Positions 47,772 through 57,504 are shown, counted from the stretch's first letter. The stretch is DNA of 64,000 bases from Aquimarina sp. MAR_2010_214 (GCF_002846555.1 NZ_PJMS01000001.1:434001-498000), one strand, 5' to 3'. A program made the numbers and translations. The notes: generated by a model not told the origin, from the letters alone.

Positions 47772-48638
47772 CTAAGCATTTCTTTTATTGGTTTTTCTTA
47801 TTGCTTCATTATTTTTATAATTGATCCACTTTTCTCCTCTGGTTTTTCGCATAAAATTATCCAGATATCTCATAAAAAACACATTATAACAAGCTTTAGA
47901 AAACTGAATAATCCCTTGAGGTGCAGAACGAATACTCATAGAAAACCCTGGAGTTAAATACGTCATCTGATGCCAATATCCTTCGGGCATATACAATGTT
48001 TCACCATGTTTTAAATTTGCAATATACCCTTTGGCATGCTTCAATGCAGGCCATTTTTCAAAATCCGGATTTGTATAATCTATTCCTTGATGAGACAGCA
48101 ATGAGTGTGGCACTTTGTATAAATATTTTGTTTCTGAAGGAGGAAATAATATACATTGTTTTTCTCCATGAAAGTGAAAATGAAGAATGTTTGCTAAATC
48201 TATATCATAATGCATAAACACCTTAGATCCACTACTTCCAAAAAACAAAAATGGAAGTTTTTTCATAAATTTCAATCCTATCTCTACTGGATACCTGAAA
48301 TCCTTTTGAAGCTGAGGCGCTTCTTTTAGTAAATTATATAAAAAAATACGATAATTGGTAGATCCTTTTTCAAGTAGATTAAGATATTCGCTCATTCTCA
48401 TACTGGTATGAGCTTCATTAAATTTATGCTCAGATGAAATCGGTCTGTCATCATATAAAGGAACGGTCTTATCACCTGCTATATCATTGATATAAGAAAG
48501 ATCCCATTTTTCATACGCTGGCCAATCCACAATCAACCTTTCAATTACAACTGGTTTTTGTGGTACAACATATTTCTTAAGAAATTCTTCTTTGGTAATT
48601 GTTTTTACCCTTGGTATTTGTTCTAAATCTAATTTCAC
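47772..48638 (-). CDS. JmjC/cupin-like Fe(II) oxygenase
   Basis: 288 residues. FMHYDIDLANILHFHFHGEK gives the H-x-D iron ligands and PEGYWHQMTYLTPGFSMSIR the distal His with the 2-oxoglutarate-binding region. PVVIERLIVDWPAYEKWDLS is the typical cupin_8 N-terminus. It probably hydroxylates a protein or small molecule; the substrate is unknown. It stands alone between the AraC gene and bioB. Confidence 0.87.
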   Translation of the reverse strand: MKLDLEQIPRVKTITKEEFLKKYVVPQKPVVIERLIVDWPAYEKWDLSYINDIAGDKTVPLYDDRPISSEHKFNEAHTSMRMSEYLNLLEKGSTNYRIFLYNLLKEAPQLQKDFRYPVEIGLKFMKKLPFLFFGSSGSKVFMHYDIDLANILHFHFHGEKQCILFPPSETKYLYKVPHSLLSHQGIDYTNPDFEKWPALKHAKGYIANLKHGETLYMPEGYWHQMTYLTPGFSMSIRSAPQGIIQFSKACYNVFFMRYLDNFMRKTRGEKWINYKNNEAIRKTNKRNA

Positions 48639-48802
48639 TTACTAAAAAATAAGCCATAAAAATTAAGGCAATATCTGCCAAAAGTAGGCGATGGCAATTC
48701 CGTACTGATAGGTATCAGTATAATCTAATGATCAAAAAAATAAAAGATGCAGTTAAAAATTTGTATTCCCTTTATCTAACTTTAAAAAGCTATGATATGT
48801 TT

Positions 48803-49906
48803 CTATTTATCTGCTATTATTCCTTTAGCTTTCTGTTTTGCGGTTTCATTCCTTTCGATAGTATGATCTGGTCTTGACCATTTGGGTTTCTCTTCTAAAG
48901 AATCAAATTTAGAGTTTTCTGCTTCAATCGTTTCTGGCTGAGCCTTTTTAACAAATGGTTTTTGCGGATTAAGTCCTAATGTTTTAAACATCTCCATATC
49001 TTTATTTACATCTGGATTAGGAGTTGTTAGTAATTTATCTCCGGCAAAAATAGAATTTGCTCCAGCAAAGAAACACATTGCTTGTCCTTCTCTACTCATT
49101 TCGGTTCTTCCTGCAGATAATCGTACTTGTGTTTTTGGCATAACAATTCTGGTAGTAGCTACCATTCTAATCATATCCCATATCTCCACAGGCTTTTCCT
49201 CTTCCATTGGTGTCCCTTCTACAGCAACCAATGCATTTATAGGTACCGATTCGGGTTGAGGATTTAATTTTGATAATGCTGCCAACATTCCGGCTCTATC
49301 ACTTATCTCTTCTCCCATACCAATAATACCTCCACTACAGACAGTTACATTAGTTTTACGAACATTATCAATTGTTTTTAAACGATCTTCATAACCTCTT
49401 GTAGAGATTACTTCTTTATAATATTCTTCTGAAGTATCTAAATTGTGGTTATAAGCATATAGTCCTGCCTCTGCTAATCGTTGTGCTTGATTTTCGGTAA
49501 TCATACCCAAAGTACAGCACACTTCCATATCAAGTTTATTGATCGTACGAACCATTTCCAGTACATTTTCAAATTCTGGGCCATCCTTAACATTACGCCA
49601 AGCAGCTCCCATACATACTCTAGAGCTTCCAGAAGATTTTGCACGAAGTGCTTGTGCTTTTACTTGTTGTACGCTCATTAGGTCATTACCTTCAATATCG
49701 GTATGATATCTGGCTGCTTGTGGGCAATATCCACAATCTTCAGGACATCCTCCTGTTTTAATAGATAACAGGGTAGATACCTGTACAACATTTGGGTCAT
49801 GATATTCGCGATGAATAGTTGCTGCTTTATACAGTAAATCCATCATAGGTGTATTGTAAATATCAAGAATCTCTTGCTTGGTCCAATCGTGTCTAATAAC
49901 GCTCAT
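48803..49906 (-). CDS. bioB: Biotin synthase BioB
   Basis: 367 residues. Radical-SAM Cys motif CPEDCGYC (54-61), with ARYHTDIEGNDLMSV, SSGSSRVCMGAAWR and VCSGGIIGMGEE. It inserts sulfur into dethiobiotin. The last ~45 residues (after KPFVKKAQPE) form a charged tail beyond the barrel, as in other flavobacteria. It has its own promoter at 49928-49961. Confidence 0.97.
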   Translation of the reverse strand: MSVIRHDWTKQEILDIYNTPMMDLLYKAATIHREYHDPNVVQVSTLLSIKTGGCPEDCGYCPQAARYHTDIEGNDLMSVQQVKAQALRAKSSGSSRVCMGAAWRNVKDGPEFENVLEMVRTINKLDMEVCCTLGMITENQAQRLAEAGLYAYNHNLDTSEEYYKEVISTRGYEDRLKTIDNVRKTNVTVCSGGIIGMGEEISDRAGMLAALSKLNPQPESVPINALVAVEGTPMEEEKPVEIWDMIRMVATTRIVMPKTQVRLSAGRTEMSREGQAMCFFAGANSIFAGDKLLTTPNPDVNKDMEMFKTLGLNPQKPFVKKAQPETIEAENSKFDSLEEKPKWSRPDHTIERNETAKQKAKGIIADK

Positions 49907-49927
49907 AAATCATCTAAATCTAAAAGT

Positions 49928-49961
49928 CAAATGTAAGAAAATCTGGTTGTATTTATATCAA
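49928..49961 (-). promoter_or_regulatory. bioB promoter
   Basis: On the minus strand TTG (49959-49961), 23 nt, TACATTTG (49928-49935). The start codon is 22 bp downstream. Confidence 0.5.
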
Positions 49962-49989
49962 TTAATACGATAAACTCATATCTCAAAAA

Positions 49990-50952
49990 TTAATGCTTTA
50001 TCTCTAAAAAACGCTCAAACAGTTTAAAAAACTTTTCTGGCTCTTCCAGATATGGGTTATGGCCACTTTTTTCAAACATTACAAACTCGGCCTTAGGCAT
50101 ATAGGTTTTATACTGTATTGCAAATTCTGGAGTAGATACCCCATCATAACGCCCGGCAATGATTAAAGTCGGCGATTGTATTTTTTTTAACTCTCTTCTG
50201 AAATCTATATCTCCCATATCACCCGTAACATGAAAATCAGCATCTCTACCAACAATGGTATAATACACATCAGAGTTCCATGAACGTTTTACTTCTTTAG
50301 GTACAGGTTGTCTTAATTCTGTATTATGATAGTATATATATTTTGTTGGAAAATCTCCATATACTTTCGAAAACTCTGAATCACTAGATACAAATCCCTC
50401 TGATCGTAATGAATCAACTACTTTCCATTTTTCTGGAAAGTGTGTCTTGGCATAATGATTATAACTATCGCAATTTGCCTGCCACATTAACCCACTATGA
50501 AACCCATTAATCAATATCATCTTCTCTGTATATTGAGGGTATTTTAAGGCATAGGCTTGAGCAACTACGGTACCATAAGAATGTCCTACTACTGTCCATT
50601 TAGACAACTGCAACGCTTTTCTAATACCTTCTAGCGTTTCTACATCACCTTGTATAGAATATTCCTTGATATCCTTGGCATCATCAGAAAGTCCTCTCCC
50701 CAAACCATCAAAAAAAACCACTTGTCGATTTTTATGATATTTCCCAAAATTACCCTGCATATAATCATGAGAATTTCCGGGTCCTCCTGCAATAAATACT
50801 ATTGGATTTCCTTTACCTTTAGTTTCTACATTAATCTTGTATCCATTTATATTGATTAGCTGAGATTCAAACTCATCATGAATAGTTTCTTGCGCATGGG
50901 CCGAAAAAAGTAAGATAAGACTTACTAAAAAAAGAGTGGTTTGTGTTTTCAT
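49990..50952 (-). CDS. Secreted alpha/beta hydrolase
   Basis: 320 residues with signal peptide MKTQTTLFLVSLILLFSAHA. VFIAGGPGNSHDYMQGNFG (oxyanion region), VVGHSYGTVVAQAYAL with nucleophile Ser, IAGRYDGVSTPEF (acid) and FEKSGHNPYLEEPEKF (His) give a complete triad, close to the proline iminopeptidase group. Export argues against a cytosolic BioH role although it lies within the biotin region. Confidence 0.88.
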   Translation of the reverse strand: MKTQTTLFLVSLILLFSAHAQETIHDEFESQLININGYKINVETKGKGNPIVFIAGGPGNSHDYMQGNFGKYHKNRQVVFFDGLGRGLSDDAKDIKEYSIQGDVETLEGIRKALQLSKWTVVGHSYGTVVAQAYALKYPQYTEKMILINGFHSGLMWQANCDSYNHYAKTHFPEKWKVVDSLRSEGFVSSDSEFSKVYGDFPTKYIYYHNTELRQPVPKEVKRSWNSDVYYTIVGRDADFHVTGDMGDIDFRRELKKIQSPTLIIAGRYDGVSTPEFAIQYKTYMPKAEFVMFEKSGHNPYLEEPEKFFKLFERFLEIKH

Positions 50953-51037
50953 GTATTATAAATCTTTTTAATTACTCGAGAACGCATATAACCGCATTCT
51001 AATACCAAAAATTTTATATTTCAAATATCGCAAAAAA

Positions 51038-52198
51038 TTAAAGACGCTCGAGCAAAATACTAACAGCATTACCTCCAAAACCAACAGCATTTACTATTAT
51101 TTTATTTAACTGCTTAGGAAGTTTATCATATGTTACAAAGGGTACCGGAATAAATTCCTGATGTTTTAGCATTAGTACTGCAAGCTCCAGACTCAAGATC
51201 CCGCTGGCACCAAAGGTGTGTCCTATTTTCCATTTATTAGTCGTCAAAGCTGGTAATGAATCTTTAAAAACAGCTTTAATAGCATTATATTCTGCCAGAT
51301 CTCCTTTTGCTGTGCCAGGTGCGTGTAATACAATAGCATCCACCTCATCTGCGGGGGTTTTGCCTAAAGCCAATTTCATGGATTTTTGAAAACAATCTGC
51401 CTCTGTAGATATGGATATGTTATGCTTTAGTGGTTCTGTAGCATAACCAATACCTCCTATTAAAGCCAAAGCATTTTCTTTTACTCCTTTTTCTAAACAT
51501 GCAATAGCAGCACCTTCACCAAGAAACATAGAATTTCTTTTTTTATCCCAATTCATTGCCTGGCATGGATATGCCACCTTATCATTCGAAGCATATATCT
51601 TAAGGGCTTTCATTTGTGCAATAGTGAATGGCGTTAATGGGGCTTCGCTTCCGCCTACCAAAAATTGATCTGCCAAACCCGATTGCAACCAGGCAACACC
51701 ATTAAGCACTGCATGTAATGCTGTAGAACATGTAATCGAGTGACTTATCTCTGGTCCGCTGGTTTGTAAATCATGAGCAATCCATGATGAAATATTTCCG
51801 AGTGTAGTCGTAGGAGAACTTAATGTAGACGATTTACCATTTTTCAGAAATTCCTGATGGTATTTTTCAAAAAGCCCTGTTGCACCACGAGAAGAACCTA
51901 TATTAATTCCAAAATTACGATCTCCATGCCATCCAGCATTTTTAACTGCTTGTCTGGCGGCAAAAACACCAAAAAGAACAGAGTCATCCAATGCCTCATA
52001 ATGAGAACTCTCTGCTCTTAATTCTTTTATTTTTTGTTTCGCGTGTTGAGAAAGTAATGCAATCGGGGCTTGTTCTCCTTCAAAATCTTTAAAAGAGATA
52101 CGATGTGATGGATCTTTATATGCTTTCCATATATCGCCAGAAGAAACTCCCAATGGAGATATAGAAGAAATTCCTGTTATTGATATTTTTTGTTGCAA
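51038..52198 (-). CDS. Beta-ketoacyl synthase in the biotin region
   Basis: 386 residues, thiolase fold. The active-site Cys157 is in HSITCSTALHAVLNG, and the two His are in VLHAPGTAKGD and KIGHTFGASG, so the Cys-His-His set is intact. It is shorter than FabF and has a divergent N-terminus (KISITGISSISPLGVSSGDI). Its place between bioB and bioA suggests a part in forming the pimeloyl chain, but that is inference. Its promoter lies at 52213-52243. Confidence 0.88.
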   Translation of the reverse strand: MQQKISITGISSISPLGVSSGDIWKAYKDPSHRISFKDFEGEQAPIALLSQHAKQKIKELRAESSHYEALDDSVLFGVFAARQAVKNAGWHGDRNFGINIGSSRGATGLFEKYHQEFLKNGKSSTLSSPTTTLGNISSWIAHDLQTSGPEISHSITCSTALHAVLNGVAWLQSGLADQFLVGGSEAPLTPFTIAQMKALKIYASNDKVAYPCQAMNWDKKRNSMFLGEGAAIACLEKGVKENALALIGGIGYATEPLKHNISISTEADCFQKSMKLALGKTPADEVDAIVLHAPGTAKGDLAEYNAIKAVFKDSLPALTTNKWKIGHTFGASGILSLELAVLMLKHQEFIPVPFVTYDKLPKQLNKIIVNAVGFGGNAVSILLERL

Positions 52199-52212
52199 TT
52201 TTCAAGTTTTGG

Positions 52213-52243
52213 CAAATGTACTGGTTTGTTCTATCTTGTTCAA
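52213..52243 (-). promoter_or_regulatory. Ketoacyl synthase promoter
   Basis: On the minus strand TTG (52241-52243), 20 nt, TACATTTG (52213-52220). The start codon is only 15 bp from the box, so the mRNA would be nearly leaderless. Confidence 0.6.
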
Positions 52244-52314
52244 TAGTAATATCATTTATCATAAGATTTTAGTAACAAAAAACACATTTTAGATACTTAT
52301 CTTTATAGGATATA

Positions 52315-52776
52315 ATGATAAAAATTATGGAGGATCATATACAACAAAAAAGCTGGTTTGCCAGAAATTGGGGCTGGGCAGTTCCGGTAGGAGGCTGTCT
52401 TACTCTTATTGTCTTATTTTTTATTTTTTTGGGCTCTCTAATATTTGGTGTGAGTGAGTTAATTACTGAGTCTACCCCTTACAAGGATGCTCTTGTTAAA
52501 GTAAATGAAGATGAATATGTGGTAAATATCCTGGGAGAACCTATAGAAACTAATGGCATAATGAATGGTAGTCTTTCTTATAAAAACAACACAGGATCTG
52601 CAGATATATCGATCCCTATAAAAGGACCAGAAGGTGAAGCAAAATTATATGTTGTTGGCACTAAACAGAATGACCAATGGACCTACAGAGAAATGTATGT
52701 GATCATTGATGAAACCAATGAGCAAATTGATTTATTAGGATATCAACAAAATGAGTATGACAACGAAAACCCATAG
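52315..52776 (+). CDS. Coa1-like membrane protein
   Basis: 153 residues. One helix (WAVPVGGCLTLIVLFFIFLG) near the N-terminus is followed by a small beta domain, SLSYKNNTGSADISIPIKGP and AKLYVVGTKQNDQWTYREM, which matches the cytochrome oxidase complex assembly (Coa1) family pattern. A role in oxidase assembly is inferred from family only. It overlaps the next gene by 26 bp and is on the opposite strand to the bio genes. Confidence 0.8.
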   Translation: MIKIMEDHIQQKSWFARNWGWAVPVGGCLTLIVLFFIFLGSLIFGVSELITESTPYKDALVKVNEDEYVVNILGEPIETNGIMNGSLSYKNNTGSADISIPIKGPEGEAKLYVVGTKQNDQWTYREMYVIIDETNEQIDLLGYQQNEYDNENP

Positions 52777-53767
52777 TAATTTGGTAGTATTTGGAGTACC
52801 ATTACTCCTTATTTTAACAGTGATTTTGATCACTAAATCACAAATGTTTGCTACGAATACTAGTGCACTATCTATTGGTATCACTCTTGATCTACTTTTT
52901 ACTATACCTATTGTTTATTTTATATTAATCAAAAAGAAAAATATTCCTAAAACTACAGTCGTTCCTTTTTTTATCTTAGGAATGGTTATCGCTTCTTATA
53001 TTATCCCGCAGGAACATCAGTCTACACTAAATTGGGCAAAAAACTGGATTTTTCCTTTTGTAGAACTAAGTGTTGGTCTTTTTGTGTTTTATAAATTTCG
53101 CCAAACCATAAAAAGATATAAAGCCAATGCAAAACAAGAGTTAGATTTTTTCTCTGCATTAAAGGAAACCTGTAGTGAAATTGCACCTGGTAAAATTGCA
53201 ATATTTCTTACCATGGAGCTTGCGGTATTATATTATGGATTCATATCCTGGAAAAAGAGAATTCTAGCAGAAAATGAATTTACATATCATAAAAACAGTG
53301 GAACCATTTCTTTATTAGCAGCACTTATAGTAATCATAGGCGTTGAAACCTATGTGCTCCACATTCTTTTATTAAAATGGAGTGCAATTGCAGCTTGGAT
53401 TGCAAGTATACTAAGTGTGTACTCTAGTATCCAGATCTTTGGCTTTCTAAAATCTATTACAAAAAGACCCGTTACCATAGAAGGTGATATCTTACATCTA
53501 CGCTATGGTATCCTTAGTGAGACCACAATAAATATTAGCTCCATTGCATCTATCGAAATGACAAACAAAGAGATCGAATTCGATACTAAAACCATAAAGT
53601 TGTCTCCACTTGGTGAGTTAGAAAGTCATAATATGCTAATCACTTTGAAACAAGAAAATATATTTTCCGGACTTTATGGAATGAAAAAGACGTATAAAAC
53701 GATCGCATTTTTTATTGATGACAAAGAGAAATTCACGTCTTTAATAAAAGAAAAGTTAAAGAGTTAA
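52751..53767 (+). CDS. Multi-pass membrane protein of unknown function
   Basis: 338 residues with about six helices in the first 235 and a C-terminal beta-type domain (TKRPVTIEGDILHLRYGILS), reminiscent of PH-like domains in bacterial membrane proteins. No family recognised. Its start is inside the Coa1-like gene and its stop overlaps bioA by 4 bp at the end. Confidence 0.8.
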   Translation: MSMTTKTHSNLVVFGVPLLLILTVILITKSQMFATNTSALSIGITLDLLFTIPIVYFILIKKKNIPKTTVVPFFILGMVIASYIIPQEHQSTLNWAKNWIFPFVELSVGLFVFYKFRQTIKRYKANAKQELDFFSALKETCSEIAPGKIAIFLTMELAVLYYGFISWKKRILAENEFTYHKNSGTISLLAALIVIIGVETYVLHILLLKWSAIAAWIASILSVYSSIQIFGFLKSITKRPVTIEGDILHLRYGILSETTINISSIASIEMTNKEIEFDTKTIKLSPLGELESHNMLITLKQENIFSGLYGMKKTYKTIAFFIDDKEKFTSLIKEKLKS

Positions 53768-55029
53768 ATATTCTCTAACAACTCAATAATAGTATCATAC
53801 ACCTTCTGTAATTGTTCCTGAGTAATCACATAAGGAGGTAAAATATAAACCGTGCTCCCCAATGGTCTTAATGCTACCCCATTTTTCATAAAATGGTCAA
53901 ATATTTCATAACGTTTCTTACCATAACGATCCATTTCGATATCCAGATCTATGGCATAAATTACTCCTTGTTGTCTTGTCTTTTTAATTTTGGGATGATC
54001 CTTAATCTTAGTATCGAAATCCTTATGAGATCTCATGATTCTGTCAATATCACCCTGAATTTCTTCACTCTCTAAAAGCGCTATCGCTGCAAGAGCCACA
54101 GAACAGGCTATGGGGTTAGCAGAATAGGTATGTGCATGAAAAAAGGCTTTACCAATCGAATCATCAAGAAAGGCATCATAGATGTCCTGAGTACAGCTTG
54201 TTACTGCCATAGGTACGAATCCTGCTGTTAAAGCTTTAGACATCGAAATAATATCTGGTTTGGTTTCTACATAATCAGAAGCAAACGTTTTTCCGGTTTT
54301 TCCGAAACCTGTCATTACCTCATCTGCAATGGTAATTATAGTATTGTCTTTACAAATGGTAAGGATTTGATCCAGATATCTCGCTTCGTACATATGCATT
54401 GCATTGGCTCCCTGTACCAGTGGTTCATATATGAAAGCAGCTACTTCATGAGTTGTAATACACTCTTGTAATTCTTTTATTACACTGTCAATATTTTCAA
54501 AATTTGGAGTAGGAATACGTTTAACATTTATAAAAAAATCTTCAAACGGGCCATTATATACTGATAATCCTGAGGCAGACATAGCTCCAAAAGTATCCCC
54601 ATGAAAACCATCTTCAAAAGCGATAATTGTATTTCTTTTTTCACCTCTATTAAAATGGTATTGTAGTGCCATTTTAATTCCTACTTCATTGGCGGTAGAA
54701 CCATTATCAGAAAAGAATATCTTTTCTTGATTATCTGGTAATATTTTGATCAACTCTTCAGATAATTTTATAGCAGGTTCATGTGTAAAACCTGCAAATA
54801 CAATCTGATCCAGCTGCTGCATCTGATATTTTACTTTTTCTAAAATATAATCATTACAATGACCATACATGGCAGTATACCAAGAAGCAATTCCATCGAT
54901 ATATATATTCTCATCTTCATCATAAAGCAAAGCTCCTTTTGCTTTTATAATTGGTAATGCTTCGGGATGTATTTTATGCTGAGTAAGTGGATGCCAAAGA
55001 TGTTTTTTATCTCTTTCTTTTAAAGTCAT
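53764..55029 (-). CDS. bioA: Adenosylmethionine--8-amino-7-oxononanoate aminotransferase BioA
   Basis: 421 residues. LWHPLTQHK and GIASWYTAMYGHC at the N-terminus, DNGSTANEVGIKMALQYH, ITIADEVMTGFGKTG and SMSKALTAGFVPMA (PLP Lys in SKA) are diagnostic. It makes 7,8-diaminononanoate. Convergent with the membrane protein gene. Confidence 0.97.
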   Translation of the reverse strand: MTLKERDKKHLWHPLTQHKIHPEALPIIKAKGALLYDEDENIYIDGIASWYTAMYGHCNDYILEKVKYQMQQLDQIVFAGFTHEPAIKLSEELIKILPDNQEKIFFSDNGSTANEVGIKMALQYHFNRGEKRNTIIAFEDGFHGDTFGAMSASGLSVYNGPFEDFFINVKRIPTPNFENIDSVIKELQECITTHEVAAFIYEPLVQGANAMHMYEARYLDQILTICKDNTIITIADEVMTGFGKTGKTFASDYVETKPDIISMSKALTAGFVPMAVTSCTQDIYDAFLDDSIGKAFFHAHTYSANPIACSVALAAIALLESEEIQGDIDRIMRSHKDFDTKIKDHPKIKKTRQQGVIYAIDLDIEMDRYGKKRYEIFDHFMKNGVALRPLGSTVYILPPYVITQEQLQKVYDTIIELLENI

Positions 55030-55036
55030 ATGTATA

Positions 55037-55057
55037 TCATTTCCGCGAAAGCGAATA
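55037..55057. repeat. Degenerate REP-like palindrome between bioD and bioA
   Basis: TCATTTCCGCGAAAGCGAAT resembles the CATTCCCGCGAAAGCGGGAAT-type palindromes with a GAAA loop; several bases of the arms no longer pair. It lies in the 43-bp gap between the two bio genes. Confidence 0.4.
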
Positions 55058-55072
55058 TTTTTTTAGTGAATA

Positions 55073-55693
55073 TTAAAGTGATTCTAATTTATCTCTAAAT
55101 AATTCTGCATATTCCATCACTACCATTTTATCAAAATAAGGCTCATTATCAATTCTTCCTATAACTGTAACTCCTGTCATTTCTTTTATGATACTTTCTG
55201 TAGTTTTATGTGCTGCTCCATTAAAAATAATAGATACAGTACATCCTTTTTCTTTTAAAATCTGAATGGTCATTAAGGTATGATTAATACTCCCTAAATA
55301 ATGTCTGGAAACTACAATAACATGGTAATCAGAGTGTATTAAATCCAGGATCGTATTGTTATTATTTAATGGTACCAATAATCCCCCGGCACCTTCAATA
55401 ACCAAATGATTATTTGTTTTGGGAAGTGTTATTTTATCAATTTCAATAGAAACCTGGTCAATTTCTGCTGCAGCATGTGGGCTCATCGGGGTTTTTAAGG
55501 CATAGCTATTATTATGAAATTCAGATTTTGAATTAGACACTAACTCCTGTACTTTATCGGTATCCGAATATTCTAAATCCCCTGCCTGTATCGGTTTAAA
55601 GTAATCTGCCTGCAGTGCCTCAACCACAATTGCCGAAGCTATAGTTTTACCTACTTCTGTGCCTATTCCTGTAACGAATATCTTTTTATTCAT
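55073..55693 (-). CDS. bioD: Dethiobiotin synthase BioD
   Basis: 206 residues. P-loop ITGIGTEVGKT in the form VTGIGTEVGKTIASAIV, KPIQAGDLEYSDT, VEGAGGLLVPLN and YLGSINHTLMTI are family blocks. It closes the ureido ring. Its start overlaps the DUF2007 stop by 4 bp. Confidence 0.96.
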   Translation of the reverse strand: MNKKIFVTGIGTEVGKTIASAIVVEALQADYFKPIQAGDLEYSDTDKVQELVSNSKSEFHNNSYALKTPMSPHAAAEIDQVSIEIDKITLPKTNNHLVIEGAGGLLVPLNNNNTILDLIHSDYHVIVVSRHYLGSINHTLMTIQILKEKGCTVSIIFNGAAHKTTESIIKEMTGVTVIGRIDNEPYFDKMVVMEYAELFRDKLESL

Positions 55694-56091
55694 TTTAAGT
55701 AAAATTTGTGATTACAGTCCTTACATCTATATTTCGTTTTTTGATTAATTGGTAACATAAACAATAGAAGAAGAACTAAACTTTTAAGGCTATCGATTGT
55801 CGAATCCAGAACTGTTTTTTCTCCATTACATTTTGGACAACAAATAGATTCTCCCTGATCATCTATAGCATATTCTTGTATACTTTCTATAATCTGCAGT
55901 GCTTTCTGTTCGTCTTCTGCTTTTACTTTCAATTTAACGCCTCCGATAGCATTACTAACCAAAGGATCAGTATCGATGGTATACATATCCATAGTAAAAA
56001 CCTGGATTCCTTCTGATTCTATTCGTCCTTTGATAATCAATGCTTCTGACGAATATTGAAAAACAGCGACAGTTTTAAATATTTCGCTCAT
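55690..56091 (-). CDS. DUF2007 domain protein with zinc ribbon
   Basis: 133 residues. The first ~70 (KTVAVFQYSSEALIIKGRIE, AIGGVKLKVKAEDEQKALQI) match the DUF2007 putative signal-transducing domain; the rest has paired Cys (CCPKC, CKDC) around a hydrophobic segment. It overlaps both bioF and bioD by 4 bp, so it is a real member of the bio operon, but its role there is unknown. Confidence 0.85.
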   Translation of the reverse strand: MSEIFKTVAVFQYSSEALIIKGRIESEGIQVFTMDMYTIDTDPLVSNAIGGVKLKVKAEDEQKALQIIESIQEYAIDDQGESICCPKCNGEKTVLDSTIDSLKSLVLLLLFMLPINQKTKYRCKDCNHKFYLK

Positions 56092-57236
56092 ATGCGTACA
56101 AAAGTAGCAAGTAGTTCTAAGACTTCCGATATTTCTTCTTTAGAATTATAAGAATGTAAACAAAAGCGTAATCGCTCTTTACCTTGTGGCACAGTAGGTG
56201 ACAAAATCGGTTTAACATCAAATCCTTTTTTCTGGATTTCATTTGCTACTTTTTTCACATTTTCATTTCCTGAAATAATACAGCAATGTATTGCAGAATT
56301 ACTTTTAATGAATCTTGATGTTAGATGTTTGGATTTAAGTTCTTGGGTAAAAAAAGTAATATTCTCAATAAGTTTTTTAATTTCTGGTGTACGTTGAAGT
56401 TCTTCATACGCCATTTTGATAGTTGCAATAGAGTGTGGTGGTAATCCGGTAGTATATATAAAACTCCTACAAAAGTTGACTAAGTATGTTTTTAGATCCT
56501 TTGATCCTAAAACCACTGCTCCATGACAACCTAATGCTTTACCAAAGGTATTTATCCTTGCAAAAACCTGATCTTCTATTCCTAATTTCTGGAGTAGCCC
56601 CACGCCATAATCACCAAATACACCGGTCGCATGTGCCTCATCTACAATAAGATGGTAACTGTATTTCTGGCAAAATGCTATTAAAGATTTTAAGTCTGGA
56701 CAATCTCCATCCATTGAAAAAACCGACTCTGTAACGATATATATTTCTTGATCACTTCTCTCTTTTTGATTTCGCTCAATCTGAAACTTTAGATCTTCTA
56801 TATCATTGTGTTTAAACTTATACGATTTTGCATTACTCATCTGCATCCCATCTCTAATAGATGCATGTATTAATTCATCATAAAAAATAACATCTCCTCG
56901 TTGGGGTACAGAAGAAAAAAAGCCAACATTGGCGTCATACCCAGAATTAAAAATCAAAGCTTCTTCAGCATTATGAAAATCCGCAAGCATTTTTTCAGTT
57001 TCTACGTATAATTTATGATTTCCAGAAAGCAAACGAGAACCTGTCGCTCCGTTTTTTTGTATTGTTTTTTCAATCAATAATCGATGAGTCCCATTAAAAA
57101 TTTCCTTTGATGATGTAAATCCCAAGTAATCATTAGACGAGAAATCGATGAGAGTCTTTTGTTCAGAGAGTTTACGAAGAGCATTACTCTTCTCTCTATT
57201 CTTAAATTTTTTATGAAGTTTTTCTGGAAATAGCAT
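56088..57236 (-). CDS. bioF: 8-amino-7-oxononanoate synthase BioF
   Basis: 382 residues. FSSNDYLGFT, GATGSRLLSGNHKLY, FNSGYDANVGFFSSV, VTESVFSMDGD, VDEAHATGVFG and NTFGKALGCHGA (PLP Lys) are the AONS signature. It joins pimeloyl-ACP or -CoA with alanine. It heads the bioF-DUF2007-bioD-bioA operon. Confidence 0.97.
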   Translation of the reverse strand: MLFPEKLHKKFKNREKSNALRKLSEQKTLIDFSSNDYLGFTSSKEIFNGTHRLLIEKTIQKNGATGSRLLSGNHKLYVETEKMLADFHNAEEALIFNSGYDANVGFFSSVPQRGDVIFYDELIHASIRDGMQMSNAKSYKFKHNDIEDLKFQIERNQKERSDQEIYIVTESVFSMDGDCPDLKSLIAFCQKYSYHLIVDEAHATGVFGDYGVGLLQKLGIEDQVFARINTFGKALGCHGAVVLGSKDLKTYLVNFCRSFIYTTGLPPHSIATIKMAYEELQRTPEIKKLIENITFFTQELKSKHLTSRFIKSNSAIHCCIISGNENVKKVANEIQKKGFDVKPILSPTVPQGKERLRFCLHSYNSKEEISEVLELLATFVRI

Positions 57237-57244
57237 AATAATTT

Positions 57245-57252
57245 CAAAAATA
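57245..57252 (-). promoter_or_regulatory. -7 box of the bioF operon
   Basis: TATTTTTG on the minus strand, 9 bp before the ATG. A TTG 16 nt further upstream (57269-57271) is slightly too near for the usual spacing. Confidence 0.4.
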
Positions 57253-57384
57253 AAACAAATACTTCTTACAAGCAGTCAGGTTTTTAATGAATACTAATTT
57301 GACTATAAAACTACTATTTTATTAATTCTGTTTTGGCTTAGTATAGTATCCTGAAACTTCTATAGTATTTAAATACATATCAAC

Positions 57385-57504
57385 TACAGTTGGGGTGAAT
57401 CTTGAAGAAGATAAATTTCCTCAATTGATAGTTTTCCTAGGCTGTTGGCTGATAGAGAAAATTTAGCTAATGAGTATCCTGATTATAAAGATGTAATGAA
57501 GTGA
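57385..57504 (+). pseudogene. Possible remnant of a sulfatase-type gene end
   Basis: With one frameshift the plus strand reads VNLEEDKFPQL and then RLLADRENLANEYPDYKDVM with a stop, like the L-x-x-D-x-x-E-x-x-N-L-A-x-x-Y-P C-terminus of sulfatases. It is short and has no start. The whole gene-free stretch 57237-57609 otherwise holds only the palindrome at its end. Confidence 0.3.

Noticed and set aside
49990-50952. BioH-type pimeloyl-ACP esterase
   Set aside because: A clear signal peptide places it outside the cytosol and the sequence is nearer to proline iminopeptidases.
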